Shown here one piece after another: positions 1 through 9,199 of a stretch of 64,000 nt of DNA. Within the stretch, counting starts at the first letter, position 1. Every line of letters starts with the position of its first letter. The notes beneath the pieces were generated by a model that worked only from the letters and a program-made list of their open reading frames with translations, did no database searches and was not told the origin of the DNA. This stretch comes from DATAAP01 sp041690495 (GTDB taxonomy: Bacteria > Pseudomonadota > Alphaproteobacteria > CACIAM-22H2): assembly GCA_041690495.1 (NCBI GenBank), contig JAWLHE010000010.1:62001-126000 (forward strand), read 5' to 3'. Position numbers and translations under genes: made by a program.

Positions 1-1
1 A

Positions 2-223
2 CTGGGCGTGATCGAGGCGGCCGTAATCTATCTCCTCCCGTCAGCCGACCTGCTGGCCGCGGTCCTGCTGTTCCGCGCTGTCTACTACCTTCTGCCGTTG
101 CCGCTCGGCGCTCTGTGCCTCGCGCTCTCCGAGCTCCATTTTCGCCGGAGGGACCGCGCCCGGTCGCGCTCGAATGAGCGGCGCGATTCGGTCGGAGGAT
201 CCGCCGCGCCGGCGCGGCGCTGA
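2..223 (+). CDS. C-terminal end of a flippase-like integral membrane protein (partial)
   Basis: The reading frame is open from the left edge, so only the last 73 residues are present. They form two hydrophobic helices joined by a short polar turn with the sequence FRAVYYLLPL, then a basic Arg/Ser-rich tail. The pattern (GVIEA, then LLFRAVYYLLP and an Leu-rich helix) is typical of the last helices of the UPF0104/lysylphosphatidylglycerol synthetase-like membrane family, which includes lipid flippases. The assignment rests on this short tail only. The gene lies upstream of the PBP1A gene on the same strand with a gap of about 70 bp, so both may concern the envelope. Confidence 0.55.
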   Translation: MGVIEAAVIYLLPSADLLAAVLLFRAVYYLLPLPLGALCLALSELHFRRRDRARSRSNERRDSVGGSAAPARR

Positions 224-292
224 AGGAACAGGCCGTCCGCACGCTTCCGGCTTCGCCTAGCAGTTGCCGCAATCGTCTGCTAAAGACCCGCC

Positions 293-2365
293 GTGGCGAA
301 GACTCTACGAAAACACGCTGGCGGGCGAACGGAGCCATCCCTGGGTCGGCGCCGATCCGGGGGCGAGGGGCCAAAAGCCGGGAATCGCGCGTCGGCGGCG
401 TCGCCCGGTCGCGGCAAGGGACCGCGCCGCAGCCTGTTTGGAGCCTTCCTGAAATGGAGCGTGGTCCTCTCGCTTTGGGCCGCGGTCCTCGGCGGGATCG
501 TGATCGCCTATTTCGCCTTCACGTTGCCGGACTTGAGCGGCATCGACAAATTCAACCGCCGGCCCAGCCTGTCCTTCGTGGCTGCCGACGGCCAGGTGCT
601 CGCCACCTATGGCGACCTGTATGGCGGCGCGGTCGAGCTGCGCGAAATGCCGCCGTGGCTGCCGCAGGCGGTGATCGCAACCGAGGACCGGCGATTCTAC
701 AGCCATTTCGGCATAGACCCGATCGGTCTCGCACGCGCCGGGTACGTCAATCTGCGGGCCCGCCGGGTGGTGCAGGGCGGCAGCACGATCACCCAGCAGC
801 TCGCCAAGAACGTGTTCCTGACGCATGAGCGTACCCTGACCCGCAAGATCCAGGAGACGCTGCTTGCCTTATGGCTCGAGCGCCGCTTCAGCAAGGATCA
901 GATTCTGACGATCTATCTCAACCGCGTATATCTTGGCGCCGGCACCTACGGGGTCGAGGCGGCGGCGCGGCGCTATTTCGGCAAGTCCGCGCGCGAGGTC
1001 AGCCGGCTCGAGGCCGCCGTGATCGCCGGTCTGCTGAAGGCGCCGTCGCGCTACTCGCCGGCGGCAAGCCCGGAGCGCGCCAAGGCCCGCGCGAGCACGG
1101 TGCTTCACCTGATGGCCGAGCAAGGCTACATCACGGCCGCACAGCGGCGCGAGGCAGCGCGTGGGACGATCCGCGTGGCGGGCGGATCGGGCGACAATCG
1201 CGGTGCGCGCTATTTTGCCGACTGGCTGCTCGACGCCGTGCCGGGCTTCGTCGGCTACGTGGATCGCGACCTGACCGTCGTCACCACGCTCGACCCGCGG
1301 CTGCAGCGCGCGGCCGAACGGGCGGTGATCGCCACGCTGGAGCGCGAGGGGCCGCGCGCGAAGGTGAGCCAGGCCGCCCTGGTGTCGATGTCGCCGGACG
1401 GCGCGGTGCGCGCAATGGTCGGTGGCCGCGACTACGGCGAAAGCCAGTTCAACCGCGCCACGGACGCGCAGCGCCAGCCGGGTTCTTCGTTCAAGCCGTT
1501 CGTCTTTCTGGCGGCCGTCGAGGCCGGCCTGAAGCCCGACGACCGCATCGACGGCAGCCCGGTGACCGTCGCGAACTACTCGCCCAGGAATTTCGAGAAC
1601 GAGCGCAGCGGGCCGATCACGGCGCGCGAGGCGTTGGCGCGATCGGTCAACACGGCGACCGTTCGAACGGCGCAGCGGGTCGGCATCGACCGGGTCGTCG
1701 CGACCGCACATCGGCTCGGCATTACCTCTGATCTGCGGCGCGACCTGTCGACTTCGCTCGGCGCCAGCGAGGTCAACCTGCTGGAGCTGACGGGCGCCTT
1801 CGCGCCGTTCGCGAATGGCGGCAACGGCGTGCTGCCTTACGCGATTCTCGAGATTCGCGATACGGAGGGCCGTGTCCTGTACCGCCGCAGCGGCTCAGGT
1901 CCGGGCCGGGTCATCCAGCGCGGGCCGCTCGCGGCCATGGTCGACATGATGAGCGCTGTCGTTCGCACCGGCACGGGCCGCGCGGCGATGCTGGACCGGC
2001 CCGCCGTCGGCAAGACCGGCACGAGCCAGGACCACCGCGACGCCTGGTTCGTCGGCGGAACGGCCGACTATGTCACCGGAGTGTGGCTCGGCAATGACGA
2101 CGGCCAGCCGATGCGGCAGGTCACCGGCGGTACGCTTCCGGCGCGGCTGTGGAAAACATTCATGATGGACGCGCATCGCGGTCTCCCGGCCCAGGCGCTG
2201 CCTGGCGCCAGCGCCGGCTTCGATCTCGATTCTTTCTTCGAATCCCTCTTTCGCGGCGGCTTGCCGTCAGAGGCTCCTGCTTCGTTGCGGCCGCACTCGT
2301 CTCCGGCCGCGACCGGGACCCCGAACGATCCGATGAACCGGCCGGGGGCGCCGGCGCTGAACTGA
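293..2365 (+). CDS. mrcA: Penicillin-binding protein 1A, bifunctional transglycosylase/transpeptidase
   Basis: A 690-residue class A PBP that polymerises lipid II and cross-links peptidoglycan on the outer face of the inner membrane. A basic cytoplasmic tail (1-50) precedes one membrane anchor (about 53-77). The glycosyltransferase domain shows EDRRFYSHFG with catalytic Glu131, then GGSTITQQLAKN and the RKIQE segment. The transpeptidase domain shows the SxxK box with Ser398 and Lys401, the SVN box and the KTGT box with Lys574. All catalytic motifs are intact. The start is GTG at 293; no strong ribosome binding site is visible, so a slightly later start is possible. The C-terminus ends in a Pro/Ala-rich tail. 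Confidence 0.95.
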   Translation: MAKTLRKHAGGRTEPSLGRRRSGGEGPKAGNRASAASPGRGKGPRRSLFGAFLKWSVVLSLWAAVLGGIVIAYFAFTLPDLSGIDKFNRRPSLSFVAADGQVLATYGDLYGGAVELREMPPWLPQAVIATEDRRFYSHFGIDPIGLARAGYVNLRARRVVQGGSTITQQLAKNVFLTHERTLTRKIQETLLALWLERRFSKDQILTIYLNRVYLGAGTYGVEAAARRYFGKSAREVSRLEAAVIAGLLKAPSRYSPAASPERAKARASTVLHLMAEQGYITAAQRREAARGTIRVAGGSGDNRGARYFADWLLDAVPGFVGYVDRDLTVVTTLDPRLQRAAERAVIATLEREGPRAKVSQAALVSMSPDGAVRAMVGGRDYGESQFNRATDAQRQPGSSFKPFVFLAAVEAGLKPDDRIDGSPVTVANYSPRNFENERSGPITAREALARSVNTATVRTAQRVGIDRVVATAHRLGITSDLRRDLSTSLGASEVNLLELTGAFAPFANGGNGVLPYAILEIRDTEGRVLYRRSGSGPGRVIQRGPLAAMVDMMSAVVRTGTGRAAMLDRPAVGKTGTSQDHRDAWFVGGTADYVTGVWLGNDDGQPMRQVTGGTLPARLWKTFMMDAHRGLPAQALPGASAGFDLDSFFESLFRGGLPSEAPASLRPHSSPAATGTPNDPMNRPGAPALN

Positions 2366-2543
2366 ACTGACCTGACCTGACCTTTACCGCATGACCGCCG
2401 CGGGCCGGGATGAAGAGAAGGTGAAAGCGCCGACGCGGCACCCATCAGCGCCACCGTTCCGTTGTTGAGAATGGCGGCAAACGTTGGGCTCCGTAGACGA
2501 GTCTCGTCGCCGACGCACAGCTTTGGATCTATTTGCTTCGTAG

Positions 2544-3272
2544 TCAGCCGTATCGCAACAGGGCATTGCCGTTGCGGCGGAGCCAGCTCTTGGCGGATTC
2601 CGCGTCCGGCGCCAGCTGCTCGACCAGCCGCCAGAAGCGGCGGCCGTGGTTGTGCTCGACCAGATGCGCAACTTCGTGCGCGACCACGTAATCGACGACA
2701 TTGAGCGGTGCGAGCGCCAGCCGCCAGGAATAGGCGAGACCTCCGCGCGCGGAGCAACTGCCCCAGCGGCTGCGCGGGTCACTGATTCGCACGCGCGTGA
2801 TCTGCCGGCCGACACGCATGGCCACATTATGGGAGCGCGTGGCGAGCTCGCGCCGGGCCTGGACCTTGATCCAGTCGCGCACGCGCCGGGCGACATGCTC
2901 CGTTGCTCCGGAGACGACGAGGTCCGCGCCCTCGCGGCGAACGGCGCCGCGCGCTTCAGGAAGATGGCGGATGGTGACCGGTTCGCCGAACAGCGCGATC
3001 GTCGTGCCGTCGACGAAAGGGGTGCGGGCCGGAATCGCGGCAAGGCGCGACGCAAGCCAGCCGCGCTTGTCGTTGACGAACCGCAATCCCTCGGGCAGTC
3101 CCACGCCGCGCGGCAGGATCAGCTCGACATGGGCTTCCACCGGGTCGATGCGAAGATACAGTCGTCGTGCCCGCGGCGAGCGTCGCACGGCCAAGTCGAC
3201 GCGGCGCCCCGCGACTTCGACGGTCGGCGCGGGCTGCGGCGGCGCGGTCGGGCGTGCAACACGAATCGGCAT
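2544..3272 (-). CDS. YgjP/SprT-like zinc metallopeptidase (DUF45 family)
   Basis: A 242-residue protein with the zinc-binding motif HEVAH at 199-203 and a probable third ligand, His209, in HNHGRRFW. The preceding SRWGSCS segment is characteristic of the YgjP/WLM family of M48-like metal-dependent hydrolases. The substrate of this family is not settled. The open frame runs on upstream for another 160 codons, but that part lies opposite the signal peptide and N-terminus of the receptor at 3454 and does not resemble the family. I therefore chose the ATG at 3272, which gives MPIRVARPT and the usual length. It is divergent from the TctC-type receptor. Confidence 0.8.
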   Translation of the reverse strand: MPIRVARPTAPPQPAPTVEVAGRRVDLAVRRSPRARRLYLRIDPVEAHVELILPRGVGLPEGLRFVNDKRGWLASRLAAIPARTPFVDGTTIALFGEPVTIRHLPEARGAVRREGADLVVSGATEHVARRVRDWIKVQARRELATRSHNVAMRVGRQITRVRISDPRSRWGSCSARGGLAYSWRLALAPLNVVDYVVAHEVAHLVEHNHGRRFWRLVEQLAPDAESAKSWLRRNGNALLRYG

Positions 3273-3453
3273 CGTGCAGGTATGCACCGCGGTCGCTACG
3301 GCAGCAAGTCTGGCGACCGGATCGGGCGTCAGGGCCGCAGGACCACCGGTGCGCGGCCCGATCTTGCCGACATCGCGACCGGCCGACATAATCCTACGAT
3401 CACAGCAGGGCCGGGGCGATACCGCCACCGGGCCGCAACGGGAGGAAATCGAG

Positions 3454-4443
3454 ATGATGAAGAGGCGCACATTCCTGGCGTCCGCGGCCGCAGTATCGGC
3501 GGCGGCGGGCTTCGGCATCACGCCGGCCCGCGCACAAGCCACATGGAAGCCCAGTCGGCCGGTCACGCTGATCGTACCCTGGGCGGCCGGCGGCGGCACG
3601 GACGCCACCGCCCGCATCATCGGCACCCTCATGGAGAAGGAATTCGGCCAGCCGGTGAATGTGGTCAACCGCACCGGCGGCAGCGGCGTCGTCGGCCATG
3701 CGGCGATTGCCGCGGGCGCGCCGGATGGCCACACGATCGGCATGATTACCGTCGAAATCAATATGATGCATTGGCAGGGCCTGACCGACCTGACCTACAA
3801 GTCCTACACGCCGCTGGCGTTGATGAATATCGATCCCGCGGGCCTGCAGGTGCCGGTCGATTCGCCGTACGGCTCTGCAAAGGACCTGCTCGCGGCGATC
3901 AAGGCCAATCCCGGCAAGATGAAGGCGTCGGGCACCGGCCAGGGCGGCATCTGGCATCTGGCACTGGCCGGCATGCTGCGCGATGCCGGGATCGAGACCA
4001 ATGCCGTGCCATGGGTGCCGTCGAACGGCGCGGCGCCGGCGATGCAGGATCTCGCCGCCGGCGGCATCGACATCGTCACTTGCTCGATTCCCGAGGCGCG
4101 CACGATGATCGAGGCGGGCAAGGCCAAGAGCCTGGCAATCATGGCCGACAAGCGCACCCCGACCTTCCCGAACGTGCCGACTCTCAAGGAAGCGACCGGT
4201 TCGAGCTGGCAGATGGCGGCGTGGCGCGGCATCGCCGGTCCCAGGGGGCTGCCCGCCAACATCGCCGGCAGCTACGGCGCGGTCCTCAAGAAGATTTACG
4301 ACAGCAAGGATTATCAGGACTTCATGAACGGCCGCGGCTTTGGACTCATCTGGGCCGACGCAAAGGGCTTCGAGCAGTTCATGTCCAAGAGCAACGATGA
4401 TCTCGGCGCCGTCATGAAGGCGGTGGGCCTCGCCAAAGGCTGA
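3454..4443 (+). CDS. Orphan tripartite tricarboxylate receptor (Bug/TctC family)
   Basis: A 329-residue periplasmic binding protein. The N-terminus MMKRRTFLASAAAV followed by ARAQA is a Tat-like signal peptide with twin arginines. The mature part begins with the family signature RPVTLIVPWAAGGGTDATAR and continues with NRTGGSGVVGH. Bug receptors bind small carboxylates and hand them to TctAB permeases or to sensors. No permease gene lies beside it; the only complete TctAB is 13 kb away at 16706-18752. The start at 3454 is preceded by GGAGG at 3441-3445. It may share the distant permease or act only in sensing. Confidence 0.88.
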   Translation: MMKRRTFLASAAAVSAAAGFGITPARAQATWKPSRPVTLIVPWAAGGGTDATARIIGTLMEKEFGQPVNVVNRTGGSGVVGHAAIAAGAPDGHTIGMITVEINMMHWQGLTDLTYKSYTPLALMNIDPAGLQVPVDSPYGSAKDLLAAIKANPGKMKASGTGQGGIWHLALAGMLRDAGIETNAVPWVPSNGAAPAMQDLAAGGIDIVTCSIPEARTMIEAGKAKSLAIMADKRTPTFPNVPTLKEATGSSWQMAAWRGIAGPRGLPANIAGSYGAVLKKIYDSKDYQDFMNGRGFGLIWADAKGFEQFMSKSNDDLGAVMKAVGLAKG

Positions 4444-4486
4444 TGCAAATGGGGGCGGGTGGCATGAAACATCCGCCCCCGACCGG

Positions 4487-5779
4487 CTATCGCGCGAATA
4501 CGCCGACGATCTCGAGACGCGTAGACCACAGGAACTGGTCGATCGGCGTGACATGTCCCAGCCGATAGCCGCCATCTGCCAGGAGGCGCGCATCGCGCGC
4601 GAACGTCGCCGGATTGCACGATACGTACACGACGACCGGAACGGCGGAGCGCGCGACCTCGGCCGTCTGGGCCGCAGCGCCCTCGCGCGGCGGGTCCATG
4701 ACGATGGCGTCGAAGACCGCGAGCTCGTCGGTCAGAAGCGGACGGCGTGACAGGTCGCGGCGCTCGACCGAGACGCGTCCGGCCTGGCCCGAGCGGCGCG
4801 CGGCGTCGCCGAGCGCATCGGCAAGCTCGCTTGCTCCTTCGGCGGCATGAACCCGCGCCTGGCGCGCCAGGGGAAACGTAAGGGTGCCGCAACCCGCGTA
4901 GAGATCGGCGACGCGCTTCGCGCGTCCGATTCCGGCGATCACCGCGCCGACGATCGCAGCTTCGCCGTCCTCGCTGGCCTGCAGGAAGGCGCCCGGCGGA
5001 AATTCTACCGACGTACCGGCGAAAATGACTTGGGCCGGCCGGCGCTGCACGATGATCTCGGCGGTTTCGGCTGCGCCGCGCCATGCAACCCGCACGAGGT
5101 CTTGCGCGAGCGCGAAGGCGGCGATCGTCTCACGCTGCGCGCGGTCCGGCGCGTTTCGCCGGCCGATGAGCAGGTCCAATCCCGATTGAGTGCGTGTAAC
5201 GAGAATATCTGCGTTCTCCCCGTCGCGCAGGAGTGCGTGAGCGAAGACGCGAAGGGCCGGCAGCAGCGCCGCGATCTGCGGGTGCAGCACTGCGCATGCC
5301 TTAAGGTCGACGATCTGTCGGCTCTTGTAGGCATGAAAGCCGAGTTCGGTGCGCCCGCTGTGGCGCATTGCGGCGAACTCGGCGCGCCGGCGCGTCGCGG
5401 GGAGGCTGTGTGCCGTCGCATCGATCGTCACGCCCGAAAAGCCGCGGTGTGACAGTGCGGTCTCGATCTGTCGGCGCTTCAATGCGTCGTACTCGGCGAT
5501 GCCGAAGTGCTGCAGGGCGCAGCCGCCGCATGTTCCGAAATGTATGCATGGCGGAGTTCGATGCGCGGGCGCACGCATCTGCCAATCGACCGGTACCGCA
5601 TGGTGCGGCCCTATGAGGCGCGCGACGACGCGGTCCCCCGGCATCGTGTAGGGGACGAAGATGTCTGCGTCACGAAAACGCGCTATGCCGTCGCCGTGTG
5701 CGCCGATCGCTACGATGGTCAGGTCGAGAAGTCGGGGCTCGCGGGCCTGCCCATGCGAGCGAATTGGTCTGGGTGCCAT
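4487..5779 (-). CDS. Class I SAM-dependent RNA m5U methyltransferase (TrmA/RlmD family)
   Basis: A 430-residue enzyme that transfers a methyl group from S-adenosylmethionine to a uridine C5 in tRNA or rRNA. A TRAM-like N-terminal domain (about 15-65) is followed by iron-sulfur cysteines Cys78, Cys84, Cys87 and Cys162, the spacing seen in RlmD/RumA. The methyltransferase domain has the SAM motif DLYAGCGTLTFPLA, the MDPPREGA motif and the catalytic-cysteine segment YVSCNPATFARD. All key residues are present. Whether the target is 23S rRNA or tRNA cannot be decided from the sequence. Its stop is 44 bp from the end of the convergent TctC gene. Confidence 0.9.
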   Translation of the reverse strand: MAPRPIRSHGQAREPRLLDLTIVAIGAHGDGIARFRDADIFVPYTMPGDRVVARLIGPHHAVPVDWQMRAPAHRTPPCIHFGTCGGCALQHFGIAEYDALKRRQIETALSHRGFSGVTIDATAHSLPATRRRAEFAAMRHSGRTELGFHAYKSRQIVDLKACAVLHPQIAALLPALRVFAHALLRDGENADILVTRTQSGLDLLIGRRNAPDRAQRETIAAFALAQDLVRVAWRGAAETAEIIVQRRPAQVIFAGTSVEFPPGAFLQASEDGEAAIVGAVIAGIGRAKRVADLYAGCGTLTFPLARQARVHAAEGASELADALGDAARRSGQAGRVSVERRDLSRRPLLTDELAVFDAIVMDPPREGAAAQTAEVARSAVPVVVYVSCNPATFARDARLLADGGYRLGHVTPIDQFLWSTRLEIVGVFAR

Positions 5780-5860
5780 TGCAAAGGTGCTTCGTGCCTC
5801 GTCCGTTGGCGGGGCGCCAACCCATGCACGATCGCGCGTGCCGACGCAATGCTCCGGCCG

Positions 5861-6685
5861 TCAGGTCTTGCCGAGGTCGCGCCACGCCTTGTCGGCCAGC
5901 TGCTCCAGACGACTCATCTCGACCGTGCCGACGAAGGCGTATGCGTAGCCATTGTCGCGCCAGTGCACGATGTTGACGTTCTGGCGCTGCGCGGTGCGCG
6001 CCGGCTGGTAGCCGCCGGTGGTGAAGGCGATGACCAGGCCGACCAGTTCGCCGCGATCCGAGAGATACGTGAATTGCGCCGCCGGCTTGCCGTTGATGAT
6101 CAGCAGGCGACCGCCCTGCGGCTGGAAGCCCTGCGCCGACAGATCCGGTACGGAGAGCGGCCGGTTGAGCCGCGCGCTGAACCACTTCTGCAGTTGCGGG
6201 ATATCGTCGGCCTTGAAGTCGACGAGCAGCCGGTCCTCTTTCTTCAGCGCCGCGTCGTAGATGCCATAAAAGCCGGTCACATTATCGAGCCAGCGCTCGG
6301 CCGCCGCGGTCTGCATCCCTTCCTGCATCGCCGCGCGGTCTTCCTTCACATACCAGTACGCGCCGCCGCCGCCGACGATGAGCGCCGCCAGCGAAGCCGC
6401 GATCGCCCAGCCGAAAACCTGGCGAACGCTGCGCCGTGCCGGCAGCGCGACGACATTCGTCGGTTGCTCCGTTCTGCCCAGCGCGGCGAGCAGACGGTCC
6501 GGAATCTTCTCGTGCAGCGCATCTGCATAGGCGCCGCGCAGCAGCGACGCGCTCTCGCGAAACACGCGCACGCGAGCGGCGGTAGCGGGATCGGTGCTGA
6601 TCGCATGCTCGATCTGCCGCGCGGTCGCGGCGTCGACCTCCCCGTCCACATAGGCCATCAGCATCACGTCATCGATACGCGCCAT
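5861..6685 (-). CDS. Membrane anti-sigma factor paired with the upstream ECF sigma factor
   Basis: A 274-residue protein with a cytoplasmic N-terminal anti-sigma-like domain (1-65, containing DDVMLMAYVDGEVDAATARQ), one transmembrane helix (about 91-112, FGWAIAASLAALIVGGGGAY) and a periplasmic C-terminal domain. The helix-rich start is typical of anti-sigma domains, but the zinc-binding HxxxCxxC motif is absent, so this is a non-zinc type. The gene starts 17 bp after the sigma gene ends, as expected for a co-transcribed sigma/anti-sigma pair. The periplasmic part probably senses or transmits the signal; its ligand is unknown. Confidence 0.82.
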   Translation of the reverse strand: MARIDDVMLMAYVDGEVDAATARQIEHAISTDPATAARVRVFRESASLLRGAYADALHEKIPDRLLAALGRTEQPTNVVALPARRSVRQVFGWAIAASLAALIVGGGGAYWYVKEDRAAMQEGMQTAAAERWLDNVTGFYGIYDAALKKEDRLLVDFKADDIPQLQKWFSARLNRPLSVPDLSAQGFQPQGGRLLIINGKPAAQFTYLSDRGELVGLVIAFTTGGYQPARTAQRQNVNIVHWRDNGYAYAFVGTVEMSRLEQLADKAWRDLGKT

Positions 6686-6702
6686 CGTTCACCCCTCCGG
6701 AC

Positions 6703-7251
6703 TCAACTTTCCGGCACGCCGAACCGCACGATATTGTCATGCGCCCCGGCGGCCTCCTCGCCCATTCCCCGCGCCAGTGCGAGCCGTGCGCGGGCCAGTC
6801 GGCTCATCACGGTGCCGATCGGAATCGACAACGTGTCCGCCGCTTCCTTGTATGTCTGCCCTTCCACGCACACCAGCATCAGCACTGCCTGCTGCTCCTC
6901 CGGCAGCTTCGTCATTGCCCGCCGCACCGCATCGAAGGTGAGATGCGATTCCATCTCCCTCATGCCATCGACCGACAGCTCGGCGCCGGCGGCGTCGGCC
7001 TCGATCGTGCCTTCGCCCTTGCGCACCTTCACCGACCTTCGCTCATCCAGCCAGATCGTCTGGATGATTCGGAACATCCAACTGTCGAGCCGCGTCCCCG
7101 GCGTCCATTGCTGGATCCGGCTGAGCGCGCGCTCGCACGCGGCCTGCACCAGATCGTCGGCCTGATCGGCCGTGCCGGCCAAGCCGCGTGCGAACCGCCG
7201 TAGGCGCGGCAGCAGCGCTACCAGCTCGGCGTGCACCGCATCGTTCACCAT
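6703..7251 (-). CDS. ECF-family RNA polymerase sigma factor
   Basis: A 182-residue sigma factor with region 2 (ADQADDLVQAACERALSR followed by DSWMFRIIQTIWLDERR) and region 4 with a helix-turn-helix (TYKEAADTLSIPIGTVMSRL). Sigma region 3 is missing, as usual for the ECF group. The frame is open 14 codons further upstream, but I chose ATG at 7251 because MVNDAVHAELVALLPRLRRFAR fits the usual start of the family and because the upstream codons overlap the promoter-like element at 7292-7316. It forms an operon with the anti-sigma gene downstream. Confidence 0.9.
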   Translation of the reverse strand: MVNDAVHAELVALLPRLRRFARGLAGTADQADDLVQAACERALSRIQQWTPGTRLDSWMFRIIQTIWLDERRSVKVRKGEGTIEADAAGAELSVDGMREMESHLTFDAVRRAMTKLPEEQQAVLMLVCVEGQTYKEAADTLSIPIGTVMSRLARARLALARGMGEEAAGAHDNIVRFGVPES

Positions 7252-7650
7252 CGCCTCAGCCTGACCGCCCAAGGCGTCCCGACAAAGCAACAACGGCTTG
7301 AATTACCGATTATTCCGGAAATTCGCCGCAATCCGGCCACAAAGTCGGAGGCTGCGGAGGCGATGCGGCCGGGCGTTCGAGAACGAAACTGGAAGGGATC
7401 GCCGGGGATTGGCATGGCGGGCGTCATCAAATCCCAAAAATGCAGCCAAGTCATGGAAAACTTTGCCACAATTGTCTCATTCCGCGGTTTCGGCGCCGCT
7501 CCGGAATGGGCCGCTCGGGTCGACCGCAATGATGCCGGTGGAGCGCGCCACCGGATCGTCCAAGGGTGCTGGGCGGGCCGAAGGCCCGGCAGACGACGCG
7601 CATGGTTCAACCGGGGACGGGGGGCGGCTGCCGATCGATGCCGCTGCAAG
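7252..7650. other. Intergenic region upstream of the ECF sigma gene
   Basis: A 399-bp stretch between the sigma gene and the end of the HerA-like gene. It holds the candidate ECF promoter at 7292-7316 close to the sigma start. The rest has open frames on both strands but none with a convincing start signal or recognisable product. Confidence 0.5.
7292..7316 (-). promoter_or_regulatory. Candidate ECF-type promoter for the sigma/anti-sigma operon
   Basis: Read on the minus strand there is GGAAT, then exactly 16 bases, then CGTT, ending 40 bp before the sigma start codon. This matches the form of ECF promoters such as the alphaproteobacterial GGAAC-N16/17-CGTT type with one mismatch. A positively autoregulated sigma factor is the simplest reading. 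This is a visual match, not a statistical one. Confidence 0.5.
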
Positions 7651-9141
7651 TCAGCGGCGCAGGATCGAGCCGAGGATTCCGCGGACGATCTGGTTGCCGA
7701 TCTGCCTCCCGATCGTGCCGGCGGCATTCCGCGCGACGGACTTGATGACCATCTCGGTCATGCTCTGCGGCGCACGCCGGGTGGAGGCCGGCTTCTCGCG
7801 TTGCGTCTCCCGGGCGGATTCGCCTGCATCCGGCTGCTCCGGCATGCGGTCCGGCATCTCCGGCTTCTGCGTGCCGAGCTGCTCGAATGCGGAACGGCGG
7901 TCAACGGTCTGGTCGTACTTGCCCGCGAGCGGGCTGTCGCGCAGCGCCGCCGCCCGCTCCTCGTCGGACAGCGGCCCCATGCGTGAGGTGGGCGGCGCAA
8001 TCAACGCGCGCTCGACGATTGTCGGCGAGCCTGCCGGATCGAGGAGCGAGACCAGGGCTTCGCCGACGCCGAGCTCGGTGATGGCCTTCGCCGTATCCAG
8101 CTTCGGGTCGGCGCGGAACGTTTCCGCCGCCGCGCGCACCGCCTTCTGGTCGCGCGGCGTGAACGCGCGCAGCGCGTGCTGCACGCGGTTGCCGAGCTGT
8201 CCCAGCACCGTGTCGGGAAGATCGATCGGGTTCTGCGTCACGAAATAGACTCCGACGCCCTTTGATCGGATCAGACGCACGACCTGTTCGACCTTGTCGA
8301 CGAGGGCGGGCGGCGCGTCGTCGAACAGCAGATGCGCCTCGTCGAAGAAGAACACGAGCTTCGGCTGATCGATGTCCCCGACCTCGGGCAGCTGCTCGAA
8401 CAATTCGGCGAGCAGCCACAGCAGGAACGTCGCGTAGAGCTTGGGCCGCATCATCAGCGTCTCGGCGGCGAGAATGCTGACGAAGCCGCGTCCAAGGCCG
8501 TCCTTGCGCATCAGGTCGGCGAGCTCGAGCACCGGCTCGCCGAAGAACCGGTCGGCGCCCTGCGCCTCGATCGCGAGCAGGCCGCGCTGGACGGCACCGA
8601 CCGAGGCGGAACTGACATTGCCGTAGACGGTCTTGATCTTGGCCGCGTTCTCGGCGAGGTGCGCAAGCAGGGCGCGCAGGTCTTTCAGATCGATCAGAAG
8701 CAGCCCGTTGTCGTCGGCGAACTTGAACGCGATCTGCAGGACGCCGGCCTGGGTGTCGTTGAGCTCGAGCAGCCGCGCCATGAGCAGCGGCCCCATATCG
8801 GATACCGTGGTGCGGATCGGATGGCCGCTTCGACCATAAAGATCCCAGCACACCACGGGTACGCCGCGGAACGCGAAATTCTCGACGCCGAGGCGCTTGG
8901 CGCGGTCGACGATCTTGGGGTTCTGCTCGCCGGGCTTGCAGAGGCCGGCGACGTCGCCTTTGACGTCGGCGACGAAGACCGGGACACCGGCCGCCGAGAA
9001 TCCCTCGACGAGCACGCGCAGGGTCGTGGTCTTGCCGGTGCCGGTCGCGCCGGCGATCAGGCCGTGCCGGTTGGCAAGCGGCAGCAGCAGATGAAGGCGG
9101 CTCTTGCCCTTGCCGACAAAGAGTCCCGGCACATCGGCCAT
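7651..9141 (-). CDS. HerA-like NTPase of the DUF853 family
   Basis: A 496-residue ATPase of the HerA/FtsK superfamily. The Walker A motif GATGTGKTTT is at 31-40 with Lys38, and the Walker B strand KLVFFFDEAHLLF lies near residue 270. A further conserved segment GVYFVTQNPIDLPDTVLGQLGN follows, and the protein ends in an Arg/Pro-rich linker and a Gly/Ile-rich tail. Members of this family (YjgR in E. coli) are widespread and their role is not established; DNA translocation or repair has been suggested from the fold. Its neighbours give no further hint. Confidence 0.85.
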   Translation of the reverse strand: MADVPGLFVGKGKSRLHLLLPLANRHGLIAGATGTGKTTTLRVLVEGFSAAGVPVFVADVKGDVAGLCKPGEQNPKIVDRAKRLGVENFAFRGVPVVCWDLYGRSGHPIRTTVSDMGPLLMARLLELNDTQAGVLQIAFKFADDNGLLLIDLKDLRALLAHLAENAAKIKTVYGNVSSASVGAVQRGLLAIEAQGADRFFGEPVLELADLMRKDGLGRGFVSILAAETLMMRPKLYATFLLWLLAELFEQLPEVGDIDQPKLVFFFDEAHLLFDDAPPALVDKVEQVVRLIRSKGVGVYFVTQNPIDLPDTVLGQLGNRVQHALRAFTPRDQKAVRAAAETFRADPKLDTAKAITELGVGEALVSLLDPAGSPTIVERALIAPPTSRMGPLSDEERAAALRDSPLAGKYDQTVDRRSAFEQLGTQKPEMPDRMPEQPDAGESARETQREKPASTRRAPQSMTEMVIKSVARNAAGTIGRQIGNQIVRGILGSILRR

Positions 9142-9199
9142 GCGCAGTACCCAGCCATGATGATGGCGGCCGGCTGCCAGCCGCCCGCAAGCCTGGCCG

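Noticed and set aside
3273..3761. N-terminal extension of the YgjP-like metallopeptidase frame
   Set aside because: The open frame continues upstream but lies opposite the receptor gene at 3454, has low-complexity composition and does not match the family; the ATG at 3272 gives the normal protein.
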